The notes below the pieces were generated by a model, which was not told the origin of the DNA, made no database searches, and saw only the letters and a program-made list of their open reading frames with translations. Position numbers and translations under genes: made by a program. Positions 21,861 through 33,019 of a DNA stretch of 64,000 nucleotides are shown here, piece after piece; within the stretch, counting starts at the first letter, position 1, and the number at the start of each line of letters is the position of its first letter. The DNA comes from Rhinatrema bivittatum (lineage: Eukaryota > Chordata > Amphibia > Gymnophiona > Rhinatrematidae), in NCBI RefSeq assembly GCF_901001135.1, contig NC_042631.1, positions 47,126,019-47,190,018 on the forward strand, read 5' to 3'.

Positions 21861-22495
21861 TGGGAGATGGATGCCCTTCATCCTTCTACTCTGTGAAGGT
21901 GGACACCTACCACCGGCCACTGGCATCCCGCTCCGTTAATGCCTCTGTGGCTACTGCCGCTCCATGCAGTGTTTTACTACCTGCTCTTTATATGCGTCCT
22001 CTAGAACTGATGGATCCCATCCCTGGGTTTTTTTATTATTTATTTAATTGGGAGATGACAGCCCTCCATCCTTCCGCTCCGTGAAGGTGGACACCTACCA
22101 CTGGCCACTGGCATCCCGCTCCGTGAATGCCTCTGTGGCTACTGCCGCTCTGTGCAGTATTTTACTACCTGCTCTTTATATGGACACCTACCACTGGCCA
22201 CTGGCATCCCGCTCCGTGAATGCCTCTGTGGCTACTGCCGCTCCGTGCAGTATTTTACTACCTGCTCTTTATATGTGTCCTCTAGACCTGATGGATCCCA
22301 TCCCTGTTTTGTTTTTTGTTTTTGTTTTTTATTTAATTGGGAGATGACAGCCCTACATCCTTCCGCTCCATGAAGGTGGACACCTACCACTGGCCACTGG
22401 CATCCCGCTCCGTGAATGCCTCTGTGGCTACTGCTGCTCCGTGCAGTATTTTACTACCTGCTCTTTATATGCGTCCTCTGGACCTGATGGATCCA
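21861..22495. repeat. Tandem array in a CR1 3' region
   Basis: Four units beginning GGGAGATG(A/G) at 21861, 22048, 22338 and (partial, starting GGACACCTACCACTGG) 22181. Each carries GGACACCTACCACTGGCCAC, TGGCATCCCGCTCCGTGAATG and TTTTACTACCTGCTCTTTATATG, and is separated by T-rich spacers. Full units are about 150-190 bp. Confidence 0.85.
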
Positions 22496-23265
22496 CAATA
22501 TTTATCCCATGCCCCTTTGAAGTGCTTCACAGTTTTGGACTTCACCACTTCCTCCGGAAGGGCATTCCAGGCATCCACCACTCTCTCCGTGAAGAAATTC
22601 TTCCTGACATTGGTTCTTAGTCTTCCTCCTTGGAGCCTCAGCTCGTGACCTCTGGTTCTGCTGATTTTTTTCTGTTGGAAAAGGTTTGTCATTGTCTTTG
22701 GATCGTTAAAGTTTTTCAAGTATCTGAAAGTTTGAATCATATCACCCCTGCTCCTCCTTTCCTCCAGGGTGTACATATTTAGATTCTTCAATCTCTCCTC
22801 GTATGTCAACCGATGAAGACCCTCCACCTTCCTGGTCGCCCTTCTCTGTACCGCCTCCAACTTGTCCTTGTCTCTTTGTAGATACGGTCTCCAGAACTGA
22901 ACACAGTACTCCAGGTGAGGCCTCACCAAGGACCTGTACAAGGGGATTATCACTTCCCTTTTCTTACTCGATATTCCTCTCTCTATGCATCCCAGCATTC
23001 TTCTGGCTTTTGCAATCGCCTTGTCGCATTGTTTCGCCGACTTCATATCATTAGACACTATCACCCCAAGGTCTCTCTCCTGCTCCGTGCACATCAGCCT
23101 TTCCCCCCCCATCGAATACAGTTCATTCGGATTTCCACTCCCCAAATGCATGACTTTGCACTTCTTGGCATTGAATTTCAGCTGCCATATCTTCGACCAC
23201 TCTTCCAGCTTCCTTAAATCCCGTCTCATTCTCTCCACTCCTTCCGGCGTGTAAACAAAGAACAC
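22465..23265 (-). pseudogene. CR1 reverse transcriptase C-terminal fragment (266 codons open)
   Basis: An uninterrupted minus-strand frame covers the last third of a CR1 ORF2. Near its start it reads LKFNAKKCKVMHLG, then ERDLGVIVSNDMK, CIERGI, VIIPLYRSLVRPHLEYCVQFW, KLEAVQRRATR, YEERLKNLNMYTLEERRSRG, NVRKNFFTERVVDAWNALP and FKGAWDKYCG. These are the conserved post-catalytic blocks of CR1-clade enzymes. The catalytic FADD box and everything before it are absent, so the piece cannot work, yet it has no stop, which suggests a fairly recent 5'-truncated insertion. Confidence 0.85.
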
Positions 23266-23516
23266 TTAACAGAAACATCAGATCTAATTATCTAATAAAA
23301 CAAATATCAATATATTATTTTCTGAATCCTCTTTCCAAAAATGCATAGAACTACAATAAAACAGCATTAATCATAATAATTAGCATAAAAAGATTTACAA
23401 CAGGTGCAGAGCAGAACTAGGAAATGCAAAAAAAAATAAAAAAATTCTGGTATCATCTCTGTGTTAGCAAAACAAATTCCTTTCACTGCCAAACACTGTG
23501 AAATAACACAAACCCC

Positions 23517-23523
23517 TGCAAAA

Positions 23524-23558
<35 letters not shown>

Positions 23559-23561
23559 ATA
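23517..23561. repeat. (AAAT)n microsatellite
   Basis: About eleven AAAT/AAATA repeats. It lies in hAT interior sequence next to CCTAGAACCTTTCC. Confidence 0.9.
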
Positions 23562-24112
23562 CCTAGAACCTTTCCATACCATAACAGTAGTAACTCTCAT
23601 TTCTCAAATAGTAGCAACCTTATCTACAAAATGGCAGCAAGGCAAACATTATATCAGGCTCTAGAACACTAATACACTACCTAGTAGGCAAATAGAACAA
23701 ACCGGACTGCTACAAATCCCTACAGAGAAACTATATGCTAGACAAAAGTGAAATGGAAAGCCTGAGAAACCAGACTCTGTGAACACTGGAATACTGAAGA
23801 AAAAGCAAAATACAAATATATAAGAAATGCACGTTCCTAAAGATGGCATATTCCAATTGCTGAAAGGCAAAATAATTTTTAAGAACATAAGAACATGCCA
23901 TACTGGGTCAGACCAAGGGTCCATCAAGCCCAGCATCCTGTTTCTACCAGTGGCCAATCCAGGCCATAAGAACCTGGCAAGTACCCAAAAACTAAGTCTA
24001 TTCCATGTTACCATTGCTAGTAATAGCAGTGGCTATTTTCTAAGTCAACTTAATTAATAGCAGGTAATGGACTTCTCCTCCAAGAACTTATCCAATCCTT
24101 TTTTAAACCCAG

Positions 24113-27100
24113 CTATACTAACTGCACTAACCACATCCTCTGGCAACAAATTCTAGAGTTTAATTGTGCTTGAGTGAAAAAGAACTTTCTCCGATTAGTT
24201 TTAAATGTACCACATGCTAACTTCATGGAGTGCTCCCTAGTCTTTCTATTATCCGAAAGAGTAAATAACCGATTCACATCTACCCGTTCTAGACCTCTCA
24301 TGATTTTAAACACCTCTATCATATCCCCCCTCAGCCGTCTCTTCTCCAAGCTGAAAAGTCCTAACCTCTTTAGTCTTTCCTCATAGGGGAGCTGTTCCAT
24401 TCCCTTTATCATTTTGGTAGCCCTTCTCTGTACCTTCTCCATCACAATTATATCTTTTTTGAGATTCAGCGACCAGAATTGTGCACAGTATTCAAGGTGC
24501 GGTCTCACCATGGAGCGATACAGAGGCATTATGACATTTTCCGTTTTATTCACCATTCCCCTTCTAATAATTCCCAACATTCTGTTTGCTTTTTTGACTG
24601 CCGAGGCACACTGAACCGATGATTTCAATATGTTATCCACTATGTTATCCACTATGACGCCTAGATCTCTTTCTTGGGTTGTAGCACCTAATATGGAACC
24701 TAACATTGTGTAACTATAACATGGGTTATTTTTCCCTACATGCATCACCTTGCACATTACATTTTATCTGCCATTTTGATGCCTAATTTCCCAGTCTCAC
24801 AAGGTCTTCCTGCAATTTATCACAATCTGCTTGTGATTTAACTACTCTGAACAATTTTGTATCATCTGCAAATTTGATTATCTCACTGGTCGTATTTCTT
24901 TCCAGATCATTTATAAATATATTGAAAAGTAAGGGTCCCAGTACAGATCCCTGAGGCACTCCTCTGCCCACTCCCTTCCACTGAGAAAATTGTCCATTTA
25001 ATCCTATTCTCTGTTTCCTGTCTTTTAGCCAGTTTGTAATCCTTGAAAGGACATCTCCACCTATCCATGACTTTTTACTTTTCCTAGAAGCCTCTCATGA
25101 GGAACTTTGTCAAACGCCTTTTGAAAATCCAAGTACACTACATCTACCGGTTCACTTTTATTCACATGTTTATTAACTCCTTCAAAAAAGTGAAGCAGAT
25201 TTGTGAGGCAAGACTTGCCTTGGCTAAAGCCATGCTGACTTTGTTCCATTAAACCATGTCTTTCTATATGTTCTGTGATTTTGATGTTTAGAACACTTTC
25301 CACTATTTTTCTTGGCACTGAAGTCAGGCTACCCAGTCTGTAGTATCCTGGATCGCCCCTGGAGCCCTTTTTAAATATTGGGGTTACATTAGCTATCCTC
25401 CAGTCTTCAGGTACAATGGATGATTTTAATGATAGATTACACATTTTTACTAATAGGTCTGAAATTTCATTTTTTAGTTCCTTCAGAACTCTAGGGTGTA
25501 TACCATCCGGTCCAGGTGATTTACTACTCTTCAGTTTGTCAGTCAGGTCTACCACATCTTCTAGGTTCACCGTGATTTGGTTCAATCCATCTGAATCATT
25601 ACCCATGAAAAACTTCTCCAGTACGGGTACCTCTCCAACATCCTCTTTAGTAAACACTGAAGCAAAGAAATCATTTAATCTTTCCGTGATGGCCTTATCT
25701 TCTCTAAGTGCCCCTTTAACCCCTCAATCATCTAACAGTCCAATTGACTCCCTCACAGGCTTTCTGCTTCGGATATATTTTAAAAAGTTTTTACTGTGAG
25801 TTTTTGCTTCTACGGCCAACTTCTTTTCAAATTCTCTCTTAGCTTGTCTTATCAATGTCTTACATTTAACTTGCCAACGTTTATGCATTATCCTATTTTC
25901 TTCTGTTGGATCCTTCTTCCAATTTTTGAATGAAGAACTTTTGGCTAAAATAGCTTCTTTCACCTCCCCTTTTAACCATGCCAGTAATTGTTTTGCCTTC
26001 TTTCCACTTTTCTTAATGTGTGGAATACATCTGGACTGTGCTTCTAGGATGATATTTTTTAACAATGACCACACCTCTTGCACACTTTTTACTTTTGTAG
26101 CTGCTCCTTTCAGGTGTTTTTTTAACAATTTTTCTCATTTTATCAAAGTTTCCCTTTTGAAAGTTTAGCACGAGAGCCATGGATTTGCTTACTGTCCCCC
26201 TTCCAGTCATTAATTCAAATTTGATCATATTATGATCATTATTGCCAAGCGGCCCCACCACCGTTACCTCTCTCACCAAATCCTGTGCTCCACTGAGAAT
26301 TAGATATAAAATTGCTCCCTCTCTTGTCGGTTCCTGAACCAATTGCTCCATAAAGCTATCATTTATTCCATCCAGGAACTTTATTTCTCTAGCGTGTCCC
26401 AATCATACATTTACCCCAGTCAATATTGGAGTAATTGAAGTCTCCCATTATTACTGCACTACCAATTTGGTTAGCTTCCCTAATTTCTCTTAGCATTTCA
26501 CTGTCAGTCTCACCATCTTGACCAGGTGGACGGTAGTATACCCCTATCACTATAGTCTTCCCCGACACACATGGGATTCCTACCCATAAAGATTCAATTG
26601 TGCATTTATTTATTTATTTATTTAAGGTTTTTCTATACCGGCATTCATGATAAGATCATATCATGCCGGTTTACATATAACAGGGGGTGCAGAAACTTAG
26701 TTTCATGCAGGATGTTTGTCCTGTTGGACTTTATGCCATCCCGGACATAAAGCACCACACCGCCTCCCGGGTGCTCCTCTCTGTCACTGCGATATAATTT
26801 GTACCCCGGTATAGCACTGTCCTATTGGTTGTCCTCCTTCCACCATGTCTCTGAGATGCCAATTAAGTCTATGTCATCATTCACTGCTATACATTCTAAT
26901 TCTCCCATCTTACTTCTTAGACTTCTGGCATTAGCATACAAACATTTCAAAGTTTGTTTTTTGTTTGTATTTTCATTCTGCTTTTTAATTGATAGGAATA
27001 AGTTAGAATTTTTTAGCTCAGGTGAGTTTTTAGTTACAGGCACTTGGACTACTTTTCTAATTATTGGAACCTCACTGTCGGGATGCCCTAATTCTAATGC

Positions 27101-27139
27101 ATCATTAGTATCCTTTGAAGATACCTCTCTCCGAACCAT
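24113..27139 (-). pseudogene. CR1 ORF2 (endonuclease and reverse transcriptase), frameshifted
   Basis: Reading leftwards. The endonuclease start (27139-26822) has LKCLYANARSLRSKMGEL and DLIGISETWW. The middle and end (26402-26013) hold DGINDSFMEQLVQEPTREGAIL. The linker and fingers (26128-25724) precede GPDGIHPRVLKEL, IANVTPIFKKG, HGFSQGKSCLTNLL and VVYLDFQKAFDKVPHERLL (motif A, 25657-25061). Then come GVPQGSVLGPLLFNIFIND and IIKFADDTKLF (24971-24783), where the FADD catalytic box is intact. The C terminus (24757-24113) ends with RRKFFFTQAQLN. At least five frame changes occur. The domain order matches CR1. Confidence 0.85.
26606..26697. mobile_element. Short L2-tail insertion inside CR1
   Basis: (ATTT)n followed by AAGGTTTTTCTATACCGGCA and TCATGCCGGTTTACATATAAC interrupts the CR1 between GTGCATTT and TTAGTTTCATGCAGG. 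It is the reverse complement of an L2 tail (...GGTTTAC / ...CGGTATAGAAAAA...AAAT). Confidence 0.7.
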
Positions 27140-27209
27140 GCGCTGCTGAGCGACTGTCGGCTTTCCCCTTTGTTCTAGTTTAAAAGCTGCTCTATCTCCT
27201 TTTTAAAGG

Positions 27210-28034
27210 TTAGCGCCAGCAGTCTGGTTCCACCCTGGTTAAGGTGGAGCCCATCCCTTCAGAAGAGACTCCCCCTTCCCCAAAAGGTTTCCCAGTTCTA
27301 ACAAAACTGAATCCCTCTTCCTTGCACCATCGTCTTATCCACGCATTGAGACTCCGGAGCTCTGCCTGCCTCTGGTGACCTGCGCGTGGAACAGGGAGCA
27401 TTTCAGAGAATGCTACCCTGGAGGTTCTGGATTTAAGCTTTCTACCTAAGAGCCTAAATTTGGCTTCCAGAACCTCCCTCCCACATTTTCCTATGTCGTT
27501 GGTGCCCACATGTACCACGACAGCCGGCTCCTCCCCAGCACTATCTGAAATCCTATCTAGGTGACGCATGAGGTCCGCCACCTTCGCACCAGGTAGGCAT
27601 GTTACCAGGCGATCCTCACGCCCACCAGCCACCCAGCTATGTACATTCCTAATAATCGAAGCACCGACTATGACGGCTGACTTAACCCTTCCCTCCTGGG
27701 CAGTAGACCTTGGGGAGATATCCTCAGTGCGAAAGGACAATGCATCACCAGGAGAGCAGGTCCTTGCTACAGGATCCTTTCCTGCTGCACCAAGTTGATG
27801 CTCTCCCATCATGAGACCTTCTTCCTCCAAGGCAGCACCAGGGCTGCCAGTCTGAAGTTGGGACTTGGCTACTATGTCCCTGAAGGTCTCATCTATATAC
27901 CTCTTTGTCTGCCTCAGCTTCTCCAGGTCTGCCACTCTAGCCTCCAGAGATCGGACTCGTTCTCTGAGAGACAGGAGCTCTTTGCATCGCATGCACATGT
28001 ACAACTTCTCACCGGCGGGTAAAAAATCATACAT
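27210..28034 (-). pseudogene. CR1 ORF1 with SGNH-esterase domain
   Basis: A 274-codon frame encodes the CR1 ORF1 protein. The N terminus (MYDFLPAGEKLYMCMRCKEL) carries a C-x2-C pair and is followed by a short coiled coil (LRERVRSLEARVADLEKLRQ). A linker leads to an esterase-like domain. Block I reads VIVGASIIRNVHSW, where the usual GDS is GAS. Block III reads VVHVGTNDIGK with the G-x-N-D motif. The last block, DGLHLNQGGTRLLAL, is present but in another frame (about 27262-27215), so one frameshift separates it. The role of this domain in CR1 is not settled; it may bind lipid or membrane and assist the RNP. Confidence 0.85.
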
Positions 28035-28249
28035 GTGACACTTGATGCAAAAGACTGGGAAGCCCCCCTCTTGCTGCTGGGCTGCTGCCTTTGTTATCTT
28101 TGTTGTATGATGTTATTTTTCTAATTGGTTGGTCCCAGTTGGCCCCAGTCTCTTTTTTCCCCTTATCTGCCTTTTCCTTATTCCTTTTTCAGGGGCTTTT
28201 TTATTTTTTTTGTTTCTTCTCTCTCCTTCTGTCTTCTTTCCTTCCTCCT

Positions 28250-28521
28250 TCATACACATGCAAAGACTTTCTCTCATATGTTCTCTCACACACACGCGCT
28301 TTCTTTCATGTAGGATCCCACTCTTGCATGCTCTCGCTCACATACACAAAGGCTCCCACAAACACACACACACAAGCTCTCATTCTCACATGCTCTTACA
28401 CATATACTCCCATTCCCACAAATGCAACACACAGGCTCTTACTCTCATATGCAGGCTCGCTCTCTCACACAAACACACAGGTTCCCAAGCTCACATGCAA
28501 ACTCCCTCTCCCACATGCTGT

Positions 28522-28555
<34 letters not shown>

Positions 28556-28727
28556 TAGGCTCCCATCCACACCCCCTCCCAAGTAGGCTTCCATTCACAT
28601 CCCCCCCAGGCAGGCTCTCATTCACATCCCTAGCTCCTCAGGCAGGCTCCCATTTACACACCCACCCCTCCAGACAGGCTATTATTCAGACACACACACA
28701 CATGCACACACACAGAGGCAGACTAAC
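28250..28727. repeat. CA-rich minisatellite (AGGCTCCCATTCACAC unit), left part
   Basis: Degenerate units of CACACACA-AGGCTC(C/T)CA-TTCACA. The array is cut at 28727 by the solo LTR and resumes at 30420 up to about 30715. A related stretch is at 21105-21260. Confidence 0.8.
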
Positions 28728-30419
28728 TGTTATCTTTTCTGCTCAGAGTTAGCAATCTGTTATAGGAGCTGCTAGGAATTAGCAGTCTGTTAGGGTTTGC
28801 TCCTCCCAAGGGAAGGAGTTAGCAATCCTGTTGAGCTTTGCTCCCCCAGAGGGGAGGAACTAGCAATCTGTTATGAGTTGGACTGCGGAGTAGCAATCTG
28901 TTAGGGTCTCTGCTAGGGTTAGCAATCTGTTGGCAAACTGTTATGGAGTGGGAGAGGCCAGCAAGCATAAAAGATCTGTTCTTCCAGAGGAGAGGAGTTA
29001 GTATCTCCGCACAGAGTGGCAACCTGATATACGAGAGTTCCCCTGAAGGGAGGTGTTGGCCATCTGTATGGTTCCTGCTAAGAAGTAGCAATTGGTTATT
29101 ATACAGTTCCTGAGGAAGGAGATGTTAGCAACAGTTGAGGGTTAGACTGCAAGGTAGAAGTTTGTGGTACTCAGCTCTTGAAATGTGAGAGATGAGCACT
29201 CTAATGTAGAATGGTGAATGGCAGATGACTGCGCCCTCATGGGGATATCATGAGAGGGACCACCGACTAGGCTGGAGTATGGAGACAGACACAGATAGTT
29301 CTTTAATAGACAGGTAGTAGAACCACCAGAGGTGGCAGTAGTGAGCTGACATGCCCGGCAGGGCTGAAGTCCCTCAGATCCTGGAACTGCTCTCTCTGGG
29401 TTTGCTGAGCTGTAGAGAGAGACCCATAGATAGTGAGTAGACAGGGTATGCTGGATACATAACCAGAAGTAGATGATACACTCACATAGATTAATAAGAA
29501 GGCTCAGTAGCTGGAGAAAGTTAGGTCCTCAAGGAGCGAGTACCTGGTTCCAGGGACAGTTCTGAGAGAGCGATAGTAACTCACAGTTATCTATCTCTGT
29601 AATGGTTTCTAGGCAATAGAGAATAGTTAGTATATTCAGGAACAGGAGCCTCTAGGCGAGTCCTGGTTCCTATATGCAAACTGAAATAAGAACTCACAAT
29701 ATTTGTATATGAAATAGCTTCTGAAATAGAAGAGAGTCTTCGGAGGGTTTTAGGAACATGAGCCCTCGAGGAGCGAGTACCGGTTCCTATCTGCAATCTG
29801 TAATAATAACTCACGATCTCCGTACCTGCGATAGGGTCTTAGACAGAAGAGAATCTTCAGAGTTCTAGGAACATGGATCCTCGAGGAGTGAGTACCAGTT
29901 CCTATATGCAACTGGAATAGAAACTCACAATATTCACGTCTGCGATCGCTTCCAGGCAATAGGGAGTCTTCTAAGCGTTCAGGGACATAGGCCCTCAAGG
30001 AGCGAATACCGGATCCCGTCTTAGCAATCTGAAAACAAGAAGAGAGAGCGGGGCCCCCGAGGAGCGGGTACCCCTGGTAAGTTCGAAGAGGCAGAGCAGC
30101 GGAGAATGAAGCAGGTTGAGATGATCCCCGCAATCAATCCCTTGCTAACTTGATTCGTAAGCGTAAGCAAAGACCTTTTATGTTGGAAGCGGGGACGCCC
30201 CCGAGGTTCGCGCCCTTGCTGGTACAAACTTCGGAGCGCGCGTGCGCGCGCGCCCTACATCATCAAGAACATGGCGGATCCACAGTGTCAGGCCAGCCCG
30301 GGGACTCCGGGAAGAAACGGTGAGGAGAAGCCGCGGCAGCAACTGTCCATCAGACTCGAAGGGAGCGCCTCAGAGGTAGAGAGGGTGGAGCGAGGGCAAG
30401 AGCAGGCACGAACACAACA
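28728..30419. mobile_element. 1.7-kb solo LTR with 5-bp target duplication CTAAC
   Basis: CTAAC occurs at 28723-28727 and at 30420-30424. The insert starts TGTTATC and ends ACAACA (TG...CA), as expected for an LTR, and splits a continuous minisatellite. It has two internal repeat arrays: GTTAGCAATCTGTTA-like units (28745-29100) and a roughly 116-bp unit (29525-30070). The 3' part (30180-30410) is CpG-rich (GAGCGCGCGTGCGCGCGCG). No coding region or second LTR is present, so it is a solo LTR. The transcriptional direction is not determined. Confidence 0.85.
29525..30075. repeat. About 116-bp repeats inside the LTR
   Basis: The landmark CGAGGAGCGAGTACCGGTTCCTAT recurs near 29533, 29653, 29771, 29884, 30000 and (partial) 30059. 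Between landmarks the units share AACTCACAATATT and AATAGAGAATAGT-like words. About five copies. Confidence 0.85.
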
Positions 30420-31200
30420 CTAACATTCACACACACATGCACTTGCACACATACACACACACTCACACGCAAACACACACCCAAGCAGGCTACTATTCAC
30501 ACACACACACAGACACACACTCCCCAGGCAGAATACCATTCACACATCCCCAGGCAGGCTACCATCCAAATACATACTCTAACCCAGGCAGGCTACCATC
30601 CAAATACATACTCTAACCCAGGCAGGCTCCCATTCAATTCAGCCCCCTCCCCCCTTAGGCAAGCTATCATTCACATACACACACACAGAGACAAACTCAA
30701 AACACAGGCCGGCTCCCCATTGGGAGCAAAAAATGGAGCCTATTCTGCTGCTGCTGATCCTCATGTGCCTGCCCACAATATTCAAAACTCATGGGGCTAG
30801 CATGTCCTTTATGCTGATTTTGCGATACATGAGATCAGCACAGAGCACTTACTGGCCGCATTTGTTTTGAATGCTGCAGGGCCAGCACGAGTGGAGGAGC
30901 AGGGGAATGAGCACTTTCCAATGAGGGTTTTTTTTTCTTCAACCGCTGGCTTCCTGGTCCTGCTCCTCGGCTGCCAGTGAGATTGGTCCACTAGCGGCCT
31001 CATGGGCCTGCTCCACTTCTTGGCCACCAGTGGGATGGGGTCCACCAGCACTCGCAGGCCTTTTCCTCCTCTTGGTTGGCATATCTGCTACAGCCCCACG
31101 TCAGGGCTTCTTCTTGGGCCATTCGGCAACACTAATTGGGTGGGCCTGAGCCCAAAGTGGGTGGGCCATGGCTCACCCAGGCCCATCCATGGATATACCG
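30420..31200. repeat. Minisatellite continuation and GC-rich hAT end
   Basis: AGGCAGGCTACCATCCAAATACATACTCTAACCC is repeated exactly at 30543-30620. After 30715 the sequence is unique and GC-rich, ending in GGGTGGGCCATGGCTCACCCAGGCCCATCC, close to the hAT terminus. The open frames here have no known domain. Confidence 0.6.
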
Positions 31201-31201
31201 C

Positions 31202-32430
31202 TGGTGAGGAGTACCAAGCTGAGGATTGCATTGCAGCATGTCAATATAGCAACTTGGACTCCACAGTGGAGGGCAGACTATTTGGAAACTGTGTGGTGCA
31301 ATATTGCCTATCCCACTGCACTGTGCATAGAAGCCAGGGTATTCAGACAATACTGGGAGGCAAATGTGTGGATAGACGACCAAGTCGCTGTTTTACAGAT
31401 GTCTTCAATGGATACTTCTTTCTCATGCACGATGGAGGAAGCTGTTAATCAAATTTGTTAGGCTTTGACCAAACTTGTGAATTCAAATTCAATCATTGTG
31501 TAACAGTATTGGATCAACCAGTTTGAAAGCATTCATTTTGCAACAGGCATGCCTATCTTATTTGGTTCATAGGAGACAAAAAGTTGAAGTGTTTGCTAGT
31601 GGGACTGTGTCCAGTGATTGTAGTATGCCAGTGATCTTTTGCAATCCAGAGTGTGCAACAGCGTTTCACGCTCATGGACATGAGACTTTGGGTTGAAGGT
31701 AGGGAGAGTTATCAATTGATTCAAGTGAAACACTGAGACCACTTTTGGCAGGAACTTTGGATTTGTTCGGAGAGCCATCTTGTCATGGAAAATTGCAAAT
31801 AAGAATGGTAATGAACCAAACCTTGTAGCTACTCTGATGCGGAGGTGACTGCCACCAGAAAAAGGACTTTGCAAGTTAATTTCTTCAGTGATGTAATCTG
31901 AAGAGGATCAAAAGGAGCCTTCATTAGCAAGATAAGAACAATGTTAATGTCCCAGGACACTGGTGGCTTTTTGATTAGTGAGCCGAGATGCAAAAACCCC
32001 TTCATGAGTTTGAAGACCAGCAGATGCATAGAAATGGGTGCTCCATTTTCAGGGTAGTGGTAGGCAGCAATGGTGCTGAGATGAACTCAGACAGATATGG
32101 TCGCCAATCAAGTCTGCGATAGATGATGCAGGTATGGTAATAAAGACCGAGGTTTGCAAGTGGACAGGTCCAAGGTGTGCGCTGCACACCATTGTGCTTA
32201 ACACTTCCATTTAAATGAATAATTGCGTCTCATGGATGGCTTTCTAGCTGAGAGGAGGATGGTTTGAATTGAATCGGGTAAAGGCCATGAAGCTAGGATC
32301 AAGTGCTCAACATCCAAGCTGTGCGGTTGAGCATCGACAGCATTGGGTGCAACAAATTGCCCCCTTCTTGAGTCAGTAAGGTAGTTCCGTCTTCCAGTCT
32401 TATGGGAGGTTCTATGACAATCAGCAGTCA
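31202..32430. repeat. Unclassified interspersed repeat, right part
   Basis: It continues the repeat begun at 20606 (CTATGGGGAG joins GAGGAGTACCAAGCTGAGG). It contains GCATGTCAATATAGCAACTTGG and GTGTGGATAGACGACCAAGTCGC, with several short frames on both strands but no domain I recognise. It ends near CAGTCATTAGTA where a MITE follows. It could be part of a long retroelement. Confidence 0.45.
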
Positions 32431-32436
32431 TTAGTA

Positions 32437-33018
32437 TGTAGGGATGTGAATCGTTTTTGAACGATTAAAATTATCGTCAGATAATTTTAAAATCGTCCAA
32501 AATCGTTAGAGTGCACGATACAATACAAATGCCCCCGATTTATCGTCAGGGGCATTTGTATTGTATCGTTAAATAGGGCGCGGGAAAACCGGCACACCAA
32601 AAAAACCCTAAACCCACCCCAAACCTTTAAAACAAATCCCCCACCCTCCCGAACCCCCCCCCAAATGTTTTAAATTACCTGGGGTCCAGTGGGGGGTCCC
32701 AACGCGATCTCCAGCTCTCTGGCCACGACTGCGTTGAGAAATGGCGCCAGTGGCCCTTTGCCCTTATCATGTGACAGGGCAAAGGTAGCGCCGGCGCCAT
32801 TTTGGTTCCTGGCTCCTGACGTCACGCATGCAGGAGATCGCCCCCGGACCCCCGCTGGACCCCCAGGGACATTTGGCCAGCTTGGGGGGGCCTCCTGACC
32901 CCCACAAGACTTGCCAAAAGTCCAGCGGGGGTCCGGGAGCGACCTCCTGCACGTGGGCCGTATTGCCAATCTTCAAAATGGCGCCGGCGCTACCTTTGCC
33001 CTCACTATGTCATACAGG
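32437..33018. mobile_element. MITE with GATGTGAATCGTTTTTGAACG end
   Basis: It begins GGGATGTGAATCGTTTTTGAACGATT. Next come hairpins GATACAATACAAATGCCCC/GGGGCATTTGTATTGTATC (32517-32570), then the GC-rich core (GGTCCAGTGGGG, GCGATCTCC, ATGGCGCC, TTATCATGTGACAGGG). An inverted copy of the core follows, with a second ATGGCGCCGGCGC near 32978. The right end is missing or truncated at the L2. Confidence 0.7.
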
Positions 33019-33019
33019 C

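Larger units (their letters stand above)
21407..23265 (-). mobile_element. CR1 LINE, 5'-truncated, second subfamily
   Basis: The 3' end on the left carries the repeated ACATAGAAACATAGAAA and ACGGCAGAAGAAGACCAA module typical of this subfamily. The right part codes for the reverse-transcriptase C terminus. A tandem array (21861-22495) separates them and lies in the 3' untranslated region. Inserted in the hAT interior. Confidence 0.85.
23881..28090 (-). mobile_element. Near full-length CR1 LINE
   Basis: On the minus strand it reads from ORF1 (28034-27210) through endonuclease (27139 to about 26000) and reverse transcriptase (about 26100-24113) to the 3' end at 23881 (AAGAACATAAGAACATGCCATAC). 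About 4.2 kb, close to a full-length CR1. It carries a 90-bp L2-tail insertion at 26606-26697. Several frameshifts and stops mean it is inactive. Confidence 0.9.
20950..31193. mobile_element. About 10-kb composite hAT insertion
   Basis: The left end CAGTGGTTTAGTCAG (20950) is roughly mirrored by the right end ...GGATATACCGCTG (near 31203 inclusive of the TG). Flanking ATGGGGAG and GTGAGGAG look like an 8-bp target duplication with two differences, and the flanks join into one continuous repeat. Most of the length is later insertions: CR1 (21407-23265), CR1 (23881-28090) and a solo LTR (28728-30419). Remaining hAT interior is at 20950-21406, 23266-23880, 28091-28727 and 30420-31200. The 23400-23800 part matches 11020-11530. 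The right border is approximate. Confidence 0.55.

Noticed and set aside
28091..28752. 155- and 207-codon frames rich in His, Thr and Ser
   Set aside because: Product of CA-rich minisatellite and T-rich DNA. No conserved motif.
29525..30075. CRISPR-like array with about 24-bp repeats and 90-bp spacers
   Set aside because: The spacers are also similar to each other. It is a VNTR in an LTR.
30809..31461. Overlapping frames on both strands (up to 148 codons)
   Set aside because: They cross the hAT end into the outer repeat. No domain, and both strands are equally open.
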